This document shows positions 1-8,923 of a stretch of DNA of 64,000 bases, piece by piece (position 1 is the first letter of the stretch; each line of letters starts with the position of its first letter). The translations under genes and the position numbers were made by a program. Source of the stretch: Chlorogloeopsis sp. ULAP01 (GTDB lineage: Bacteria > Cyanobacteriota > Cyanobacteriia > Cyanobacteriales > Nostocaceae); assembly GCF_030381805.1 (NCBI RefSeq), contig NZ_JAUDRH010000009.1, forward strand, positions 186,001 to 250,000, written 5' to 3'. Below the pieces are notes generated by a model. That model saw nothing but the letters and a program-made list of their open reading frames with translations. It made no database searches and had not been told where the DNA came from.

Positions 1-54
1 TGTCAGTCACCAAGGGTATCTGACAACTGACGTTACTCCAAGGGAGAAACTATT

Positions 55-1062
55 GTGATGAATTTAGGCATAAATTCGACAAAGGTAAGCGTTGCTAAAA
101 AATTGAGACAGCCCCTTCCCAAGTTTGCGCTGAAATTTGCATTGAGCTTGACTTTGATACTTTTATTAGGTTTTTTTCAATCCAGTAAGTTATTAGCCGC
201 TTCCGGTTCGAGCGATTTTCGTGTGCGCTCAAGCAGCGAACAGCCTGTGTCAGCAGGTGATGGTGTCGGTGCGTTTCGTACTTTGTGCGATTTTTCTCAC
301 ATGAATAACGACGATGCGATTGTTTTTCCTGGGCAATCTGGCAAATCACATTCACATACCTATTTTGGAAATACCCAAGCCAATGCCTATTCCACCTATG
401 ACAGCTTAAAAAGCAGTGGTAACTCCACATGTCGAGGAGGTTCTGCTAATCGTACTGCCTATTGGGTACCGACATTGTTTAATAAACAAGGTGAAGCAAT
501 TAAACCTGTGGAGAGCCACTTCTATTACAAGTCAGGATATTTTGGGATCTCAGCCTCTGAGATTAATGAAATTCCTGATGGACTAAAAATGGTTGTAGGA
601 AATGCTCAAGCAACAAGTTCTCAGAATACTGATGTGATGTATTGGGGATGCTGGAATCGATATGTTGGTAAGTCTGGCTCCATTCAAAAATGTGACGTAG
701 GTGACTTTGTAGTTATGAATATTGATTTTCCACAGTGTTGGGATGGTGCAAATCTTGATTCGTCTGATCATAAGAGTCATGTTGTTTTCCCTGTAAATGG
801 ATCTTGTCCATCAACACATTCAGTTGCGATACCCAACATTACGATGAAAGTTCTTTATCCTGTTCCAGGAGATGGCGATGTTTCCGGATGGAGACTTTCT
901 TCTGACTCCTATGGCAGCGATAAGCCGGGTGGCTATTCAATTCACGCAGACTGGTTTGACGGTTGGGATCCGCAAATCAAGGAAGCTTGGACAAATAATT
1001 GTGTCAAAAAAGGAATTGATTGTCATTCCAACTTACTCGGAGATGGACGCGAGCTTTACTAG
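55..1062 (+). CDS. Secreted DUF1996 domain protein
   Basis: A 335-residue protein with an N-terminal signal peptide: basic start, hydrophobic stretch at about residues 26-48 and an Ala-rich cleavage area. The rest matches my memory of the DUF1996 family, seen in fungi and scattered bacteria: an early FRTLCDFSH segment, then an HSHTYFGN segment with several His residues, and paired Cys residues in the mature part that suggest disulfides. Export is therefore likely. The family has no firmly established activity. The frame starts with GTG followed at once by ATG; the purine-rich AAGGGAGAAAC just upstream suits either start. The gene stands alone, with 736 bp of non-coding DNA after it. Confidence 0.8.
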   Translation: MMNLGINSTKVSVAKKLRQPLPKFALKFALSLTLILLLGFFQSSKLLAASGSSDFRVRSSSEQPVSAGDGVGAFRTLCDFSHMNNDDAIVFPGQSGKSHSHTYFGNTQANAYSTYDSLKSSGNSTCRGGSANRTAYWVPTLFNKQGEAIKPVESHFYYKSGYFGISASEINEIPDGLKMVVGNAQATSSQNTDVMYWGCWNRYVGKSGSIQKCDVGDFVVMNIDFPQCWDGANLDSSDHKSHVVFPVNGSCPSTHSVAIPNITMKVLYPVPGDGDVSGWRLSSDSYGSDKPGGYSIHADWFDGWDPQIKEAWTNNCVKKGIDCHSNLLGDGRELY

Positions 1063-1798
1063 ATGAGTCTAGAATGCTTGGTAAATAGTATTTTCAGAAT
1101 TCAGGTTACCAAGTTTCATATCCCTGCAATCTGCTAAACTCTCTCAAAATTTTTCTTTACCCATACCTTGCATATCTTGCAAATACTGAGTTTCTTCGTT
1201 CAGCTATGTAAGTTATCAGGGAAGCTTTTCTATCAGCTGCATTCAGGTTCACGCTTCAATTCAATTACTTATTACAAGATACAAAGTTTGAGTTGAGATA
1301 ACTTTTCCATAGGGTGTGGCTTTTCTTGAAGTTGGCATAGTTCACATCAAGACTCCTACAAACATTCTGGAGACGTCAGTCTACAAGCCCTCGTTACCAA
1401 GGTGAACCTAGCCTAGCTACGAGAACTAGTCTCATGGGTAAAATCTTTGCCTCTGTGAACAGATGCAGGGATGATATCTTCGTAGTGAAAGTGTTGTGGC
1501 AAGTTTCAAATCAAAAGGCGATCGCATAGTTATTCATAACTGCTAAGTGCGATCGCCCCATGAGTTAGTATGACGATTTCCATCTTTGGCAAGTTTCTGG
1601 TACTTAGTAATAGATCACAGTTGGTTTTTATTTCATCTATAGGACTCATATTTGATTTTTGAAGAAAACGTAGGGTGTGTGATCGCGGAGCGTAACGCAC
1701 CCTACAAATACTTAATTTTTTCAGTAACCAAACCGGATTCCTATATTATTACCAGGTACCACTTTTGCTGTATTTTCTATTGGGCTGATGAAAATATA
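1063..1798. other. Non-coding stretch between DUF1996 gene and small DUF5340-like gene
   Basis: No credible reading frame on either strand. It holds a GCGATCGC octamer (HIP1) region near 1515-1555 and a dyad repeat at 1670-1705. The two flanking genes converge, so terminators are expected here, but I see no stem followed by a clean T-run. Confidence 0.6.
1670..1705. repeat. Dispersed palindromic repeat (GTAGGGTG...CACCCTAC)
   Basis: Perfect 8-bp arms GTAGGGTG and CACCCTAC enclose a GC-rich core containing GATCGCGGAGCGTAACG. This resembles interspersed palindromes common between genes of filamentous cyanobacteria. Confidence 0.6.
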
Positions 1799-2050
1799 TT
1801 AATCTGGTAAGGCAGCATGACCAGCATTAAGATGATTGAGTGACCAACGATGATCTATAGGTAAAGATGAACCTTGACAAACTTGCTCTAAATGCTTTTG
1901 TTGAACAGCAGCTTTCCGGAGGGTGATAATGAGTTGATTAACTTGGTGTCGTAGATCCGGATTTTTACTGACTGCTAACATTGTTTGTCTTTCCAACAGT
2001 TGCAGTATGAGTTCATAGTGTATTGGAGAAGGCAGAGGAATTTGCTCCAT
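1799..2050 (-). CDS. Small conserved cyanobacterial protein (DUF5340-like)
   Basis: An 83-residue soluble protein with no signal peptide or membrane segment. The opening (MEQIPLPSPIHYELILQLLE) and the helical, Gln-rich middle fit my memory of the cyanobacterial family DUF5340, whose function is unknown. It lies 88 bp downstream of trpC on the same strand and could be transcribed with it. The family assignment is from memory and only moderately sure; that it is a real gene is supported by the well-formed start and its position. Confidence 0.6.
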   Translation of the reverse strand: MEQIPLPSPIHYELILQLLERQTMLAVSKNPDLRHQVNQLIITLRKAAVQQKHLEQVCQGSSLPIDHRWSLNHLNAGHAALPD

Positions 2051-2138
2051 GAAATTGGTGTGGAATTATATATTTTAGATTTTGAAATCAGGGCTTGTTA
2101 TTAATAAGTAAATTGTTACATAGACATTCAATAACTAG

Positions 2139-3050
2139 TTAAAGCCCAGATCTGCTTATTGGTGAAGATTTGACAAAGAGGTTAGCGATCGCTAATTTTG
2201 GATCTGGTGATTTTACTAGAGACTCACCGATCAGTACAGCAGATACACCTGCATTTTCTACCACATCTAGGTCATCTGGGGTGTGTATTCCCGATTCACT
2301 TACAACTAAAATATTCCGTTCCTGTAATTCTTTACCTCTTGCTGCTAAGAGTTGGCAAGTTGTTTGTAAGTCAACACAGAAAGTTTCGAGGTTACGATTA
2401 TTAATACCTACTAAAGAGACGCCATCTAAAGCTAATACACGATCAAGTTCTTCAAGGGTATGAACTTCTATCAAAGTTGTCATGTTTAAGGCATTAGCAA
2501 TTTTGATAAAGTATTGCAAATCTTGATCAGTGAGGATAGCTGCTATTAACAGTACCGCATCTGCACCTTGAACCCGTGCCAAATACATTTGATAAGGATA
2601 GATGATAAATTCCTTACACAACAACGGCAAATCTACGGCAGCACGGATATTGGTGAGATGATCAAAACTGCCATTAAAAAACTTTTCATCTGTCAGCACT
2701 GAAAGACAACTAGCACCACCTTGTTGGTATTGAAGAGCGATCGCTACTGGATCAAAATCTTGTCGTAAAACGCCTTTGCTGGGTGAGGCTTTTTTAACTT
2801 CGGCAATCAATGCTGGTTTTGTGTTTCCTTGTCGTAATGCTGCCAGAAAATCACGGGTTGGGGGTGCGCTGAGGGCTTGTTTTTGCAACTCCTGTAAAGG
2901 CTGCTTTTGCCGCATTTGCTCAACTTCTTCTTCTTTGTGCCAAACAATTTTTTCCAAGATATTTCTTGGTTCGGCATCAGGTAAGGCAACTTGATATCTC
3001 AAATAAGAAACAGCAACAGATGGATTGGGTGCGTGGCGACGAATTTGCAT
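2139..3050 (-). CDS. trpC: Indole-3-glycerol phosphate synthase
   Basis: A 303-residue TIM-barrel enzyme that closes the indole ring from carboxyphenylamino-deoxyribulose phosphate in tryptophan synthesis. Visible family motifs are EVKKASPSKG (catalytic Lys strand), the FFNGS segment, LLCKEFI, LLIAAIL, GINNRNLETF and VSESGI near the C-terminus. The roughly 30 extra residues at the N-terminus before the NILEKIVWHK helix are usual in cyanobacterial versions. It follows lpdA on the same strand, separated by a tandem-repeat block rather than a promoter-like spacer. Confidence 0.95.
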   Translation of the reverse strand: MQIRRHAPNPSVAVSYLRYQVALPDAEPRNILEKIVWHKEEEVEQMRQKQPLQELQKQALSAPPTRDFLAALRQGNTKPALIAEVKKASPSKGVLRQDFDPVAIALQYQQGGASCLSVLTDEKFFNGSFDHLTNIRAAVDLPLLCKEFIIYPYQMYLARVQGADAVLLIAAILTDQDLQYFIKIANALNMTTLIEVHTLEELDRVLALDGVSLVGINNRNLETFCVDLQTTCQLLAARGKELQERNILVVSESGIHTPDDLDVVENAGVSAVLIGESLVKSPDPKLAIANLFVKSSPISRSGL

Positions 3051-3060
3051 ATTAGAAGAA

Positions 3061-3211
3061 ATTAGGGGTTAGGGATTAGGGGCTAGGGATTAGGGACTAG
3101 GGACTAGGGATTAGGGACTAGGGATTAGGGACTAGGGATTGGGAATTAAGAAATCCTAGTACCCAATCACCAATACCCAGTACCCAATACCAAATCACCA
3201 ATCCCCAATCC
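3061..3211. repeat. Short tandem repeats, G-rich block mirrored by C-rich block
   Basis: The plus strand carries irregular heptamers of the type TAGGGAT/TAGGGAC from about 3064 to 3143, then CCCAATC/CCCAGTA-type heptamers from about 3160 to 3211. The second block is roughly the complement of the first, so the region can fold into a long imperfect hairpin between lpdA and trpC. This is the short tandemly repeated repeat class typical of Nostocales. Confidence 0.85.
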
Positions 3212-4642
3212 CTAACTAGCAACTGCCCGTTTATAGGCTTCATCCAGTACTTCTGAAAGTGTTGGGTGGGCATGAACTAGATGAGCGAGGGTATGAACGG
3301 ACTGGCGATTAGCGATCGCAGCTGAGGCTTCGTGAATTAAGTCTGAGGCGTGGATGCCAATAATGTGAACTCCCAGCACTTCGCCTGTATCTTTGCGATA
3401 AATCACTTTAGCCATGCCATCGGATTCACCTTCTGCCAAAGCTTTGGAATTACCTTTGAAGTAACTTTTTGCTACCCCAACTTCAAATCCTTCAGCAGTT
3501 CCTTTTTCCTTTGCTTGTGCTTCTGTGATGCCGACATAACTAATTTCCGGATGAGTAAATGCTGCTGCGGGAATACTGCGATAGTCTACTTCTTTGTACC
3601 TGCCACAGATATTTTCCACAGCGACAATTCCTTGGGCTGAGGCAGCGTGCGCTAACATCATCTTGCCAGTAGAATCACCTATTGCCCACAAATGTGGCAC
3701 TGGTTCGCCCGTACTCAAAACAGCCATAGTATCATTGACTGGAATAAAATTGCGGCGATCAAGTTCTACACCGACAGACTCTAAACCAAGGTTTTGAGTA
3801 GCAGGTATGCGTCCTGTGGCTACTAGGCAAGCATCTACTTCCAGTGTGTCCACATATTCTTTGGTTTTGAAGTCGGCTAATTCAATCACCACCGGCGAAC
3901 CAGGAATCACTTTTTTGGCGTAAATTCCCACATAAGTTTCGATATCGCGGGGGGTAATTAGCACCCGTTCGGCAAGTTTAGCAATATCGCGATCAAATCC
4001 CGGCATTAATTGATCTAGGGCTTCTATCATAGTGATTTCACAACCCAAAGCCGAGTAAACATCAGAAAATTCTAAGCCAATATAACCACTACCAATAATT
4101 GCTACCCAATCTGGCAACCATTCCAACTTGACGCCTTGATCGCTGGTAAAAACTGTTTTGCCGTCTACTTCAATACCAGGAGGGACAAAAGGAATGGAAC
4201 CAGGGGCAAGAATAATATCTTTAGCAGTAATAGTTTTCTCGCCGCCGTCGGTTACAACTCCAACCTTTTGGACGCCTGCAATTTTACCCCAACCCCGGAT
4301 CATATCAACTCCTAAGCGTTTGAGGCTGTTGGTTAAGTCTCCTTGAATTTTGGCGACAAGATTGTTGGCATGCTCGGCGATCGCCTGACGTTCAAACTGT
4401 ACGCTGCCCAGTTGAATTCCCAGCGCCTTCAGATGGTGAGCATCCTTTAACTCCCGCACACGTCCTGAAGCTGCCAGCAAAGCCTTAGATGGAATGCAGC
4501 CTCGGTTAACGCAGGTTCCTCCCATATCTGCTGCTTCAACAATAGCTGTCTTCAAACCGCAGCTAACGGCGTGCAAGGCAGCTCCGTGTCCACCCACTCC
4601 AGCGCCGATAATAACTAAATCGTAATCAAATCCTTGACTCAC
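3212..4642 (-). CDS. lpdA: Dihydrolipoyl dehydrogenase (E3)
   Basis: A 476-residue FAD disulfide reductase that reoxidises dihydrolipoamide in the pyruvate dehydrogenase complex and possibly the glycine cleavage system. The N-terminal FAD motif GAGVGG, the redox pair Cys44/Cys49 in GGTCVNRGCIPSK, the NAD-binding GSGYIG segment, the second FAD segment (WAIGDST) and the C-terminal catalytic pair His459/Glu464 in HPTLSE are all present. The length is normal. The last codons run into the C-rich repeat block, and trpC follows on the same strand. Confidence 0.95.
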   Translation of the reverse strand: MSQGFDYDLVIIGAGVGGHGAALHAVSCGLKTAIVEAADMGGTCVNRGCIPSKALLAASGRVRELKDAHHLKALGIQLGSVQFERQAIAEHANNLVAKIQGDLTNSLKRLGVDMIRGWGKIAGVQKVGVVTDGGEKTITAKDIILAPGSIPFVPPGIEVDGKTVFTSDQGVKLEWLPDWVAIIGSGYIGLEFSDVYSALGCEITMIEALDQLMPGFDRDIAKLAERVLITPRDIETYVGIYAKKVIPGSPVVIELADFKTKEYVDTLEVDACLVATGRIPATQNLGLESVGVELDRRNFIPVNDTMAVLSTGEPVPHLWAIGDSTGKMMLAHAASAQGIVAVENICGRYKEVDYRSIPAAAFTHPEISYVGITEAQAKEKGTAEGFEVGVAKSYFKGNSKALAEGESDGMAKVIYRKDTGEVLGVHIIGIHASDLIHEASAAIANRQSVHTLAHLVHAHPTLSEVLDEAYKRAVAS

Positions 4643-4930
4643 GTTTGTTTCCCCGCGTGCTTTGCCCTATTTATTCTTAAACTGACCAAGCAATCAGTGC
4701 AAGTCCCCTTAATTGTAGGGTGTTGCTAAATCAAATTTATTATTTGAGCTACCAGGGACGTGAAATACTACACCCACAAGGGATGTAGATTCCTGCGCTC
4801 AATTTGTTACTACAGTTGATACCTTTTGTCACTAGTTCATCAGGTAGAGATTTTACATTTTCCATTGGTACTGATAACTCTTAGCACCCTTAAATTAAAA
4901 GGAGTATTGCATTTAATTCTAATACTGACG

Positions 4931-5719
4931 CTAACTTTCAAACTTCTTTTCCAAGGTTGGCAAAGTTTCTGTAAATATTTCCTGTGCTAATAGATGTTTT
5001 TGTGCCAATTCATTTAAATCTCTGATTGAATAAAGATTATTTACACGTGCTACAACTTCCGGTGGAAAATCACGACTAAAATACTTAAGTAGCATAAAAT
5101 CATATCGATACGGTCTATATAACATTCCTAAAAGCTCTACTAAAGGATTAAGTGTGTAATTGTGGTATCTAGCAACAGCTTCCGCAAAGTGTCCACGAAA
5201 AATTTCTTTTTGAACAAATAATTGTCTAAAATTAAAAGTTGTTTTTAAAGAGATAAATCTCTCTTTCATTTTTGCAAAATGCTCTTTTTTATCCAAATGC
5301 GTTGGTACAACTAGATTAGCTTTATCAAAGGCAATTACTGGATTACCATGTCGTTCTACATCTAAAAAATCATTGCGACTGCTGCGCTTGATGACAGCAA
5401 AGTCTATTGCCAAAAAAGGACTAAATCCAGCTAATTGGTAAAAACATTGTGAGTGACCATGCCATGTAGGTTCAGGTACTCTATACTTTAGACTAATTGC
5501 TGAAGTACTCTGCAAAGATGCTTCAACAATTTTGAAGGTTTCTTCAATATAATTGTCTTCAACAATCACCTCGATATCAATATCAGACCACTCATCTGTA
5601 TATCCATGTGCAGCCGAACCTCCTTGCCAGAAAGCTAGAGCAAAATCTTTTGGCTGTAATGCCTTAATAAGAACTTGTAAAATTTTGTTTCTCATGGCGA
5701 AATCTAAAAAAACCTGCAA
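4931..5719 (-). CDS. Nucleotidyltransferase-fold protein
   Basis: A 262-residue protein of the DNA polymerase beta-like nucleotidyltransferase superfamily. The signature GGSAAHGYTDEWSDID at residues 33-48 supplies the Gly-Ser loop and the two metal-binding Asp (46 and 48). A later acidic residue on a strand (LAIDFAVI) could be the third carboxylate. The helical C-terminal half resembles substrate-binding regions of stand-alone aminoglycoside-adenylyltransferase-like proteins. Substrate unknown. An in-frame ATG eight codons downstream is an alternative start. Confidence 0.75.
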   Translation of the reverse strand: MQVFLDFAMRNKILQVLIKALQPKDFALAFWQGGSAAHGYTDEWSDIDIEVIVEDNYIEETFKIVEASLQSTSAISLKYRVPEPTWHGHSQCFYQLAGFSPFLAIDFAVIKRSSRNDFLDVERHGNPVIAFDKANLVVPTHLDKKEHFAKMKERFISLKTTFNFRQLFVQKEIFRGHFAEAVARYHNYTLNPLVELLGMLYRPYRYDFMLLKYFSRDFPPEVVARVNNLYSIRDLNELAQKHLLAQEIFTETLPTLEKKFES

Positions 5720-5812
5720 TTATTTTCTGTAATCTATCGCCTGTTCCCAATTCTTCAAACATAAACTAGTGTATTAAACCTCTTGCACTCATTCTAGTTT
5801 CAAAAAAATCGA

Positions 5813-5861
5813 CCACAGATGGACACAGATTTTATCGGTGTTTATCGGTGTCTATCTGTGG
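5813..5861. repeat. Dispersed inverted repeat (CCACAGAT...ATCTGTGG)
   Basis: Perfect 8-bp arms at 5813-5820 and 5854-5861 surround GGACACAGAT and two tandem copies of TTTATCGGTG. A related element lies at 9957-10015, so this is a repeat family rather than a gene-specific terminator. Confidence 0.75.
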
Positions 5862-5887
5862 TTGTAATTAACTTAGATCGTGATTGC

Positions 5888-7270
5888 TTAAACAAGTGCT
5901 GCCTTGCTTACACGTTTCACTAGAGGTGTTGCCACCATCCGCATTCCAGCAGGCGCAGCTAATGTCAAACCACGCCGTACAGGGTGCACGGAGCGTTTGT
6001 GAACTAGGGATACTTCAAAGCTAGACAAAATTGTCGCTAATACTAGTTTCATTTCATACATAGCAAATGCCATGCCAATACAGCGACGATTTCCACCACC
6101 AAAGGGTAAAAATTCATAAGGGGAAAATTGCCGTTCTAAAAACCGTTCTGGTTTAAATTGCTGCGGTTGTGGGTAGACTTCTTCACGATGGTGAGCTAAG
6201 TAAATATTGGGGGCAATTACTGTACCTGGTGGCAGTTTGTAACCCATAATTTCAATGGGGGATTTCACCACCCTAAAGAAGGCACTTATAATAATTGGGT
6301 AAATGCGTAGAGTTTCTTGACAAACTGCTGTGAGGTAGGGCAATTTAGCGATCGCATTCGGATCTTGTTTATCATCTACTGTCTCTAGTTCCGTTAGCAA
6401 TTTTTCCCGTACCTCTGGTAAATAGGCAACCCAGTAAAATGCCCAAGTTAATGCCGAAGCAGTGGTTTCATGTCCTGCTGTGAGCAAAGTCATTAATTCA
6501 TCGCGTAATTCTTCGTCTGACATTGATTGCCCACTATCATCACGTGCAGACATCATTAAGCTGAGAATATCTTGGCGATTTTGCCCAGATTCTGCTTTAC
6601 GTTCCCGAATTAAAGCATAAATTAATTCATCAATTTGTTGCCTTAGCTTGAGCATTCGTCCCCACAGGCTCCAAGCACCAAAATCTGTTTGCAGAAAACT
6701 GAAAAAGAAGCTAGCGGATATTAAGGGGGAACCAATTAACTCCAGCAAAGAAGTAATTAATTTTCGCAGTTCTTCTAAACGCTGTCCCTCATCTAAGCCA
6801 AAAACTACCCTTAAAATCACGCGGAGGGTGATTTCTTGCATTGAAGCACGGATATTGAAGGGTTTGCCAATCTGCCATTCATGACTTACTTGCTGGGCTA
6901 TTTCACGAATTGTTTCACCATAAGCACGCATCCGCTCGCCATGAAAAGGAGGCGCTAATAATTGGCGTTGGCGCTGGTGACGCTCTCCATCCAGTAAAAT
7001 CAGAGAATAATCGCCAACTAAAAATCGCAAAATTCGATTTCCTCTACCAACTTCAAAATGGTTGGCATCTGCGGTAAAAATCTGCTCTAATGCTTGAGGA
7101 TGACTGAAGTAGACAAGAGCATTTTCTTTACGAGGCCCCCAAATAGTGAAAGCATCTCCATAGGCTTTGGCAAAATCTTCGACGTATTGCAACGGCTGCA
7201 CAAGCAATTTTATCCGCCGCAGAAAAATTGGCATATTAGGGCCATCAGGAAAGCTAGTAATTGCTGTCAT
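5888..7270 (-). CDS. Cytochrome P450 (CYP110-like)
   Basis: A 460-residue haem monooxygenase. The I-helix oxygen-activation motif AGHETT is at residues 265-270, the K-helix ExxR (ETLR) at 319-322, the PERF segment at about 374-377, and the haem loop FGGGNRRCIG places the axial ligand at Cys397. Overall length and motifs fit the CYP110 family that is widespread in filamentous cyanobacteria, where members have been tied to fatty-acid or terpene oxidation; the substrate here cannot be read. No membrane anchor is evident. It diverges from the ParA-type gene. Confidence 0.92.
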   Translation of the reverse strand: MTAITSFPDGPNMPIFLRRIKLLVQPLQYVEDFAKAYGDAFTIWGPRKENALVYFSHPQALEQIFTADANHFEVGRGNRILRFLVGDYSLILLDGERHQRQRQLLAPPFHGERMRAYGETIREIAQQVSHEWQIGKPFNIRASMQEITLRVILRVVFGLDEGQRLEELRKLITSLLELIGSPLISASFFFSFLQTDFGAWSLWGRMLKLRQQIDELIYALIRERKAESGQNRQDILSLMMSARDDSGQSMSDEELRDELMTLLTAGHETTASALTWAFYWVAYLPEVREKLLTELETVDDKQDPNAIAKLPYLTAVCQETLRIYPIIISAFFRVVKSPIEIMGYKLPPGTVIAPNIYLAHHREEVYPQPQQFKPERFLERQFSPYEFLPFGGGNRRCIGMAFAMYEMKLVLATILSSFEVSLVHKRSVHPVRRGLTLAAPAGMRMVATPLVKRVSKAALV

Positions 7271-7385
7271 AGTCGCTTATATCTTCAGCGCTTCTGAATT
7301 ATTCTATTGTTACCATTTCCTATATTCTTCGTGTCATACTATTTCACGAAAAGGCTGATATGGATGTACCCCACCGCCTACGGCA

Positions 7386-7406
7386 CCTCCCCTTACTAAG
7401 GGGAGG
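7386..7406. repeat. Interspersed hairpin repeat (CCTCCCCTT/AAGGGGAGG)
   Basis: Nine-bp perfect arms CCTCCCCTT and AAGGGGAGG around a 3-nt loop, followed by TTGGGAGGGG. It is a repeat type common between cyanobacterial genes and lies in the divergent spacer between the P450 and the ParA-type gene. Confidence 0.7.
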
Positions 7407-7495
7407 TTGGGAGGGGTTGAAGATGAATCACTCAAAAAGTGAAATGGTATCACATAACGCGGTATATTCGGTGAAGTCAGCATCGGAAGTAATCT

Positions 7496-8128
7496 GTGCC
7501 AAGAATTATCGCTATCCTCAACGGCAAAGGTGGAGTTGGTAAAACAACTACCGCAGTCAATCTGGCTGCTATTTTTGCAGAAGAAAAAAAGGTACTTCTG
7601 GTAGATGCAGATGTTCAAGGTTCTGCTAATTGGTGGTTTGGGCGCAATCCAAAAGCAATGGGATTTGACTTATCTCAAATCACAGATCCCAAACTTTTAG
7701 CTGATTTGCGTAAGATAGAAGGATACAGTTTAGTGGTGGTCGATACGCCTCCAGCGTTACACTCTCAAGCATTGGCGGCAGTAGTAGCGATCGCAGATTA
7801 TTTAGTTTTGCCCACACCACCAGCACCAATGGATTTAGCTGTATTAATCGACACTGTAACAGAAGCAGTAACTCCTGCGGGAATTCCCCATCGGGTACTG
7901 CTCACTAAAGTAGATACGCGGAGTTTGGGGGAAGCACTAGAAGCACAAAATACGCTTATGCAACTAGGAATTCCTGCTTGTAATGCCTTTATCCGTGCTT
8001 ACAAAGCTCACGAAAGAGCAGTGCTAGAAGGTGTGGCAATTACTCAATGGCGAGGGAAAAATGCACGGGAGGCACAGTCAGACTATCGCCGCGTGGCTGA
8101 TGAATTACAACGTGATTGGAGGAAATAG
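7496..8128 (+). CDS. ParA-type ATPase, candidate carboxysome-positioning McdA
   Basis: A 210-residue deviant-Walker ATPase. The motif KGGVGKTT at residues 10-17 retains the signature Lys, DADVQGS gives the A-prime motif, and VVVDTPPA the Walker B strand. It is compact, with no N-terminal HTH, unlike plasmid-type ParA. It starts at GTG. The next gene begins 6 bp after the stop and encodes a coiled-coil protein with a Trp near its C-terminus, a hallmark reported for McdB. The carboxysome genes ccmK3/ccmK4 lie about 3 kb away. I infer a type-2 McdA that would form nucleoid gradients to space carboxysomes. Alternative: an orphan ParA that positions another cargo. Confidence 0.75.
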   Translation: MPRIIAILNGKGGVGKTTTAVNLAAIFAEEKKVLLVDADVQGSANWWFGRNPKAMGFDLSQITDPKLLADLRKIEGYSLVVVDTPPALHSQALAAVVAIADYLVLPTPPAPMDLAVLIDTVTEAVTPAGIPHRVLLTKVDTRSLGEALEAQNTLMQLGIPACNAFIRAYKAHERAVLEGVAITQWRGKNAREAQSDYRRVADELQRDWRK

Positions 8129-8133
8129 AGATC

Positions 8134-8808
8134 ATGCCCAGGAAACGTCCATCTGTATCCGACGTGCTACAAGAAAAAGCACACAATATTCCTTCACCAG
8201 AAGGTGAAACTGTGATTGATGTTACTGCCCAAGAAGTTAAGGAAGAAAGCCCTTCCACAACAGAAGCACCTTCTACCCAACAAGAAGATAAAAAGACATC
8301 TACATCTAAGCATTCAAACTCAACTACAGCTGATGTAGAAGCCACTGTCAAACAACTGCAAGCAGATTTAGAAAAAGCACAGGAACAAGCACGCCAAAAA
8401 GAAGAAGCACTACAACAGCAAATTAGTGAACTACAATCAGCTTTATCTGAAAAAACAGCTTTAGAAAAAGCACAGAAACAAGCACGCCAGAAAGAAGAAG
8501 CATTACAACAAAAAATTAGTGAACTACAATCAGCTTTATCTGAAAAAACAGTATTAACAGAGCGTTTCTCTAAAGAGCTTTACGAAGCCAAACAAGCTGC
8601 TGTGCAACTCGCAGAAGCTAATTCTAAACTTACAGAAGAGATTAACACTTTGAAACAAGAAAAAGAAAACCAGAACAATAAGAAAAAGGAAAAAGAAAGC
8701 ATTGCACCAATTACCTACAGAAAATCCTATCGCCATTTAGAAAAGTTACCGCTAACTCAACCCCAAGAATCTACTGATAATTCTTCCCAAATGTGGCTAC
8801 TTGATTAA
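8134..8808 (+). CDS. Coiled-coil protein, candidate McdB partner of the ParA-type ATPase
   Basis: A 224-residue protein counted from the ATG at 8134, which has GGAGG 11 bp upstream; an in-frame TTG at 8116 is less likely. It has a basic N-terminal tip (MPRKRPSVSD), a polar Ser/Thr/Glu-rich linker to about residue 65, a Gln/Glu/Lys-rich coiled coil at about 70-190, and ends SSQMWLLD with Trp221 four residues from the end. Basic tip, coiled coil and near-terminal Trp are features described for McdB proteins. A 31-residue unit is duplicated in tandem at 79-109 and 110-140. No enzymatic motif. The McdB role is inferred from features and neighbourhood, not from direct similarity. Confidence 0.6.
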   Translation: MPRKRPSVSDVLQEKAHNIPSPEGETVIDVTAQEVKEESPSTTEAPSTQQEDKKTSTSKHSNSTTADVEATVKQLQADLEKAQEQARQKEEALQQQISELQSALSEKTALEKAQKQARQKEEALQQKISELQSALSEKTVLTERFSKELYEAKQAAVQLAEANSKLTEEINTLKQEKENQNNKKKEKESIAPITYRKSYRHLEKLPLTQPQESTDNSSQMWLLD

Positions 8809-8923
8809 TCATGATAATTTTAGATTTTTGATTTAGCTGATCTAAAATCTAAAATTTCTTGATTATCCAGATTCAAATTAAACCATCATTGCCATAGTTA
8901 ACAAATAATCTGTCAATTTTCTC

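Noticed and set aside
3061..3211. CRISPR-like array in the lpdA-trpC spacer
   Set aside because: Units are heptamers without spacers; this is a short tandem repeat block.
7496..8128. Plasmid partition parAB locus
   Set aside because: No ParB-type HTH or CTPase motifs in the partner and no parS-like dyads; chromosomal housekeeping genes flank it.
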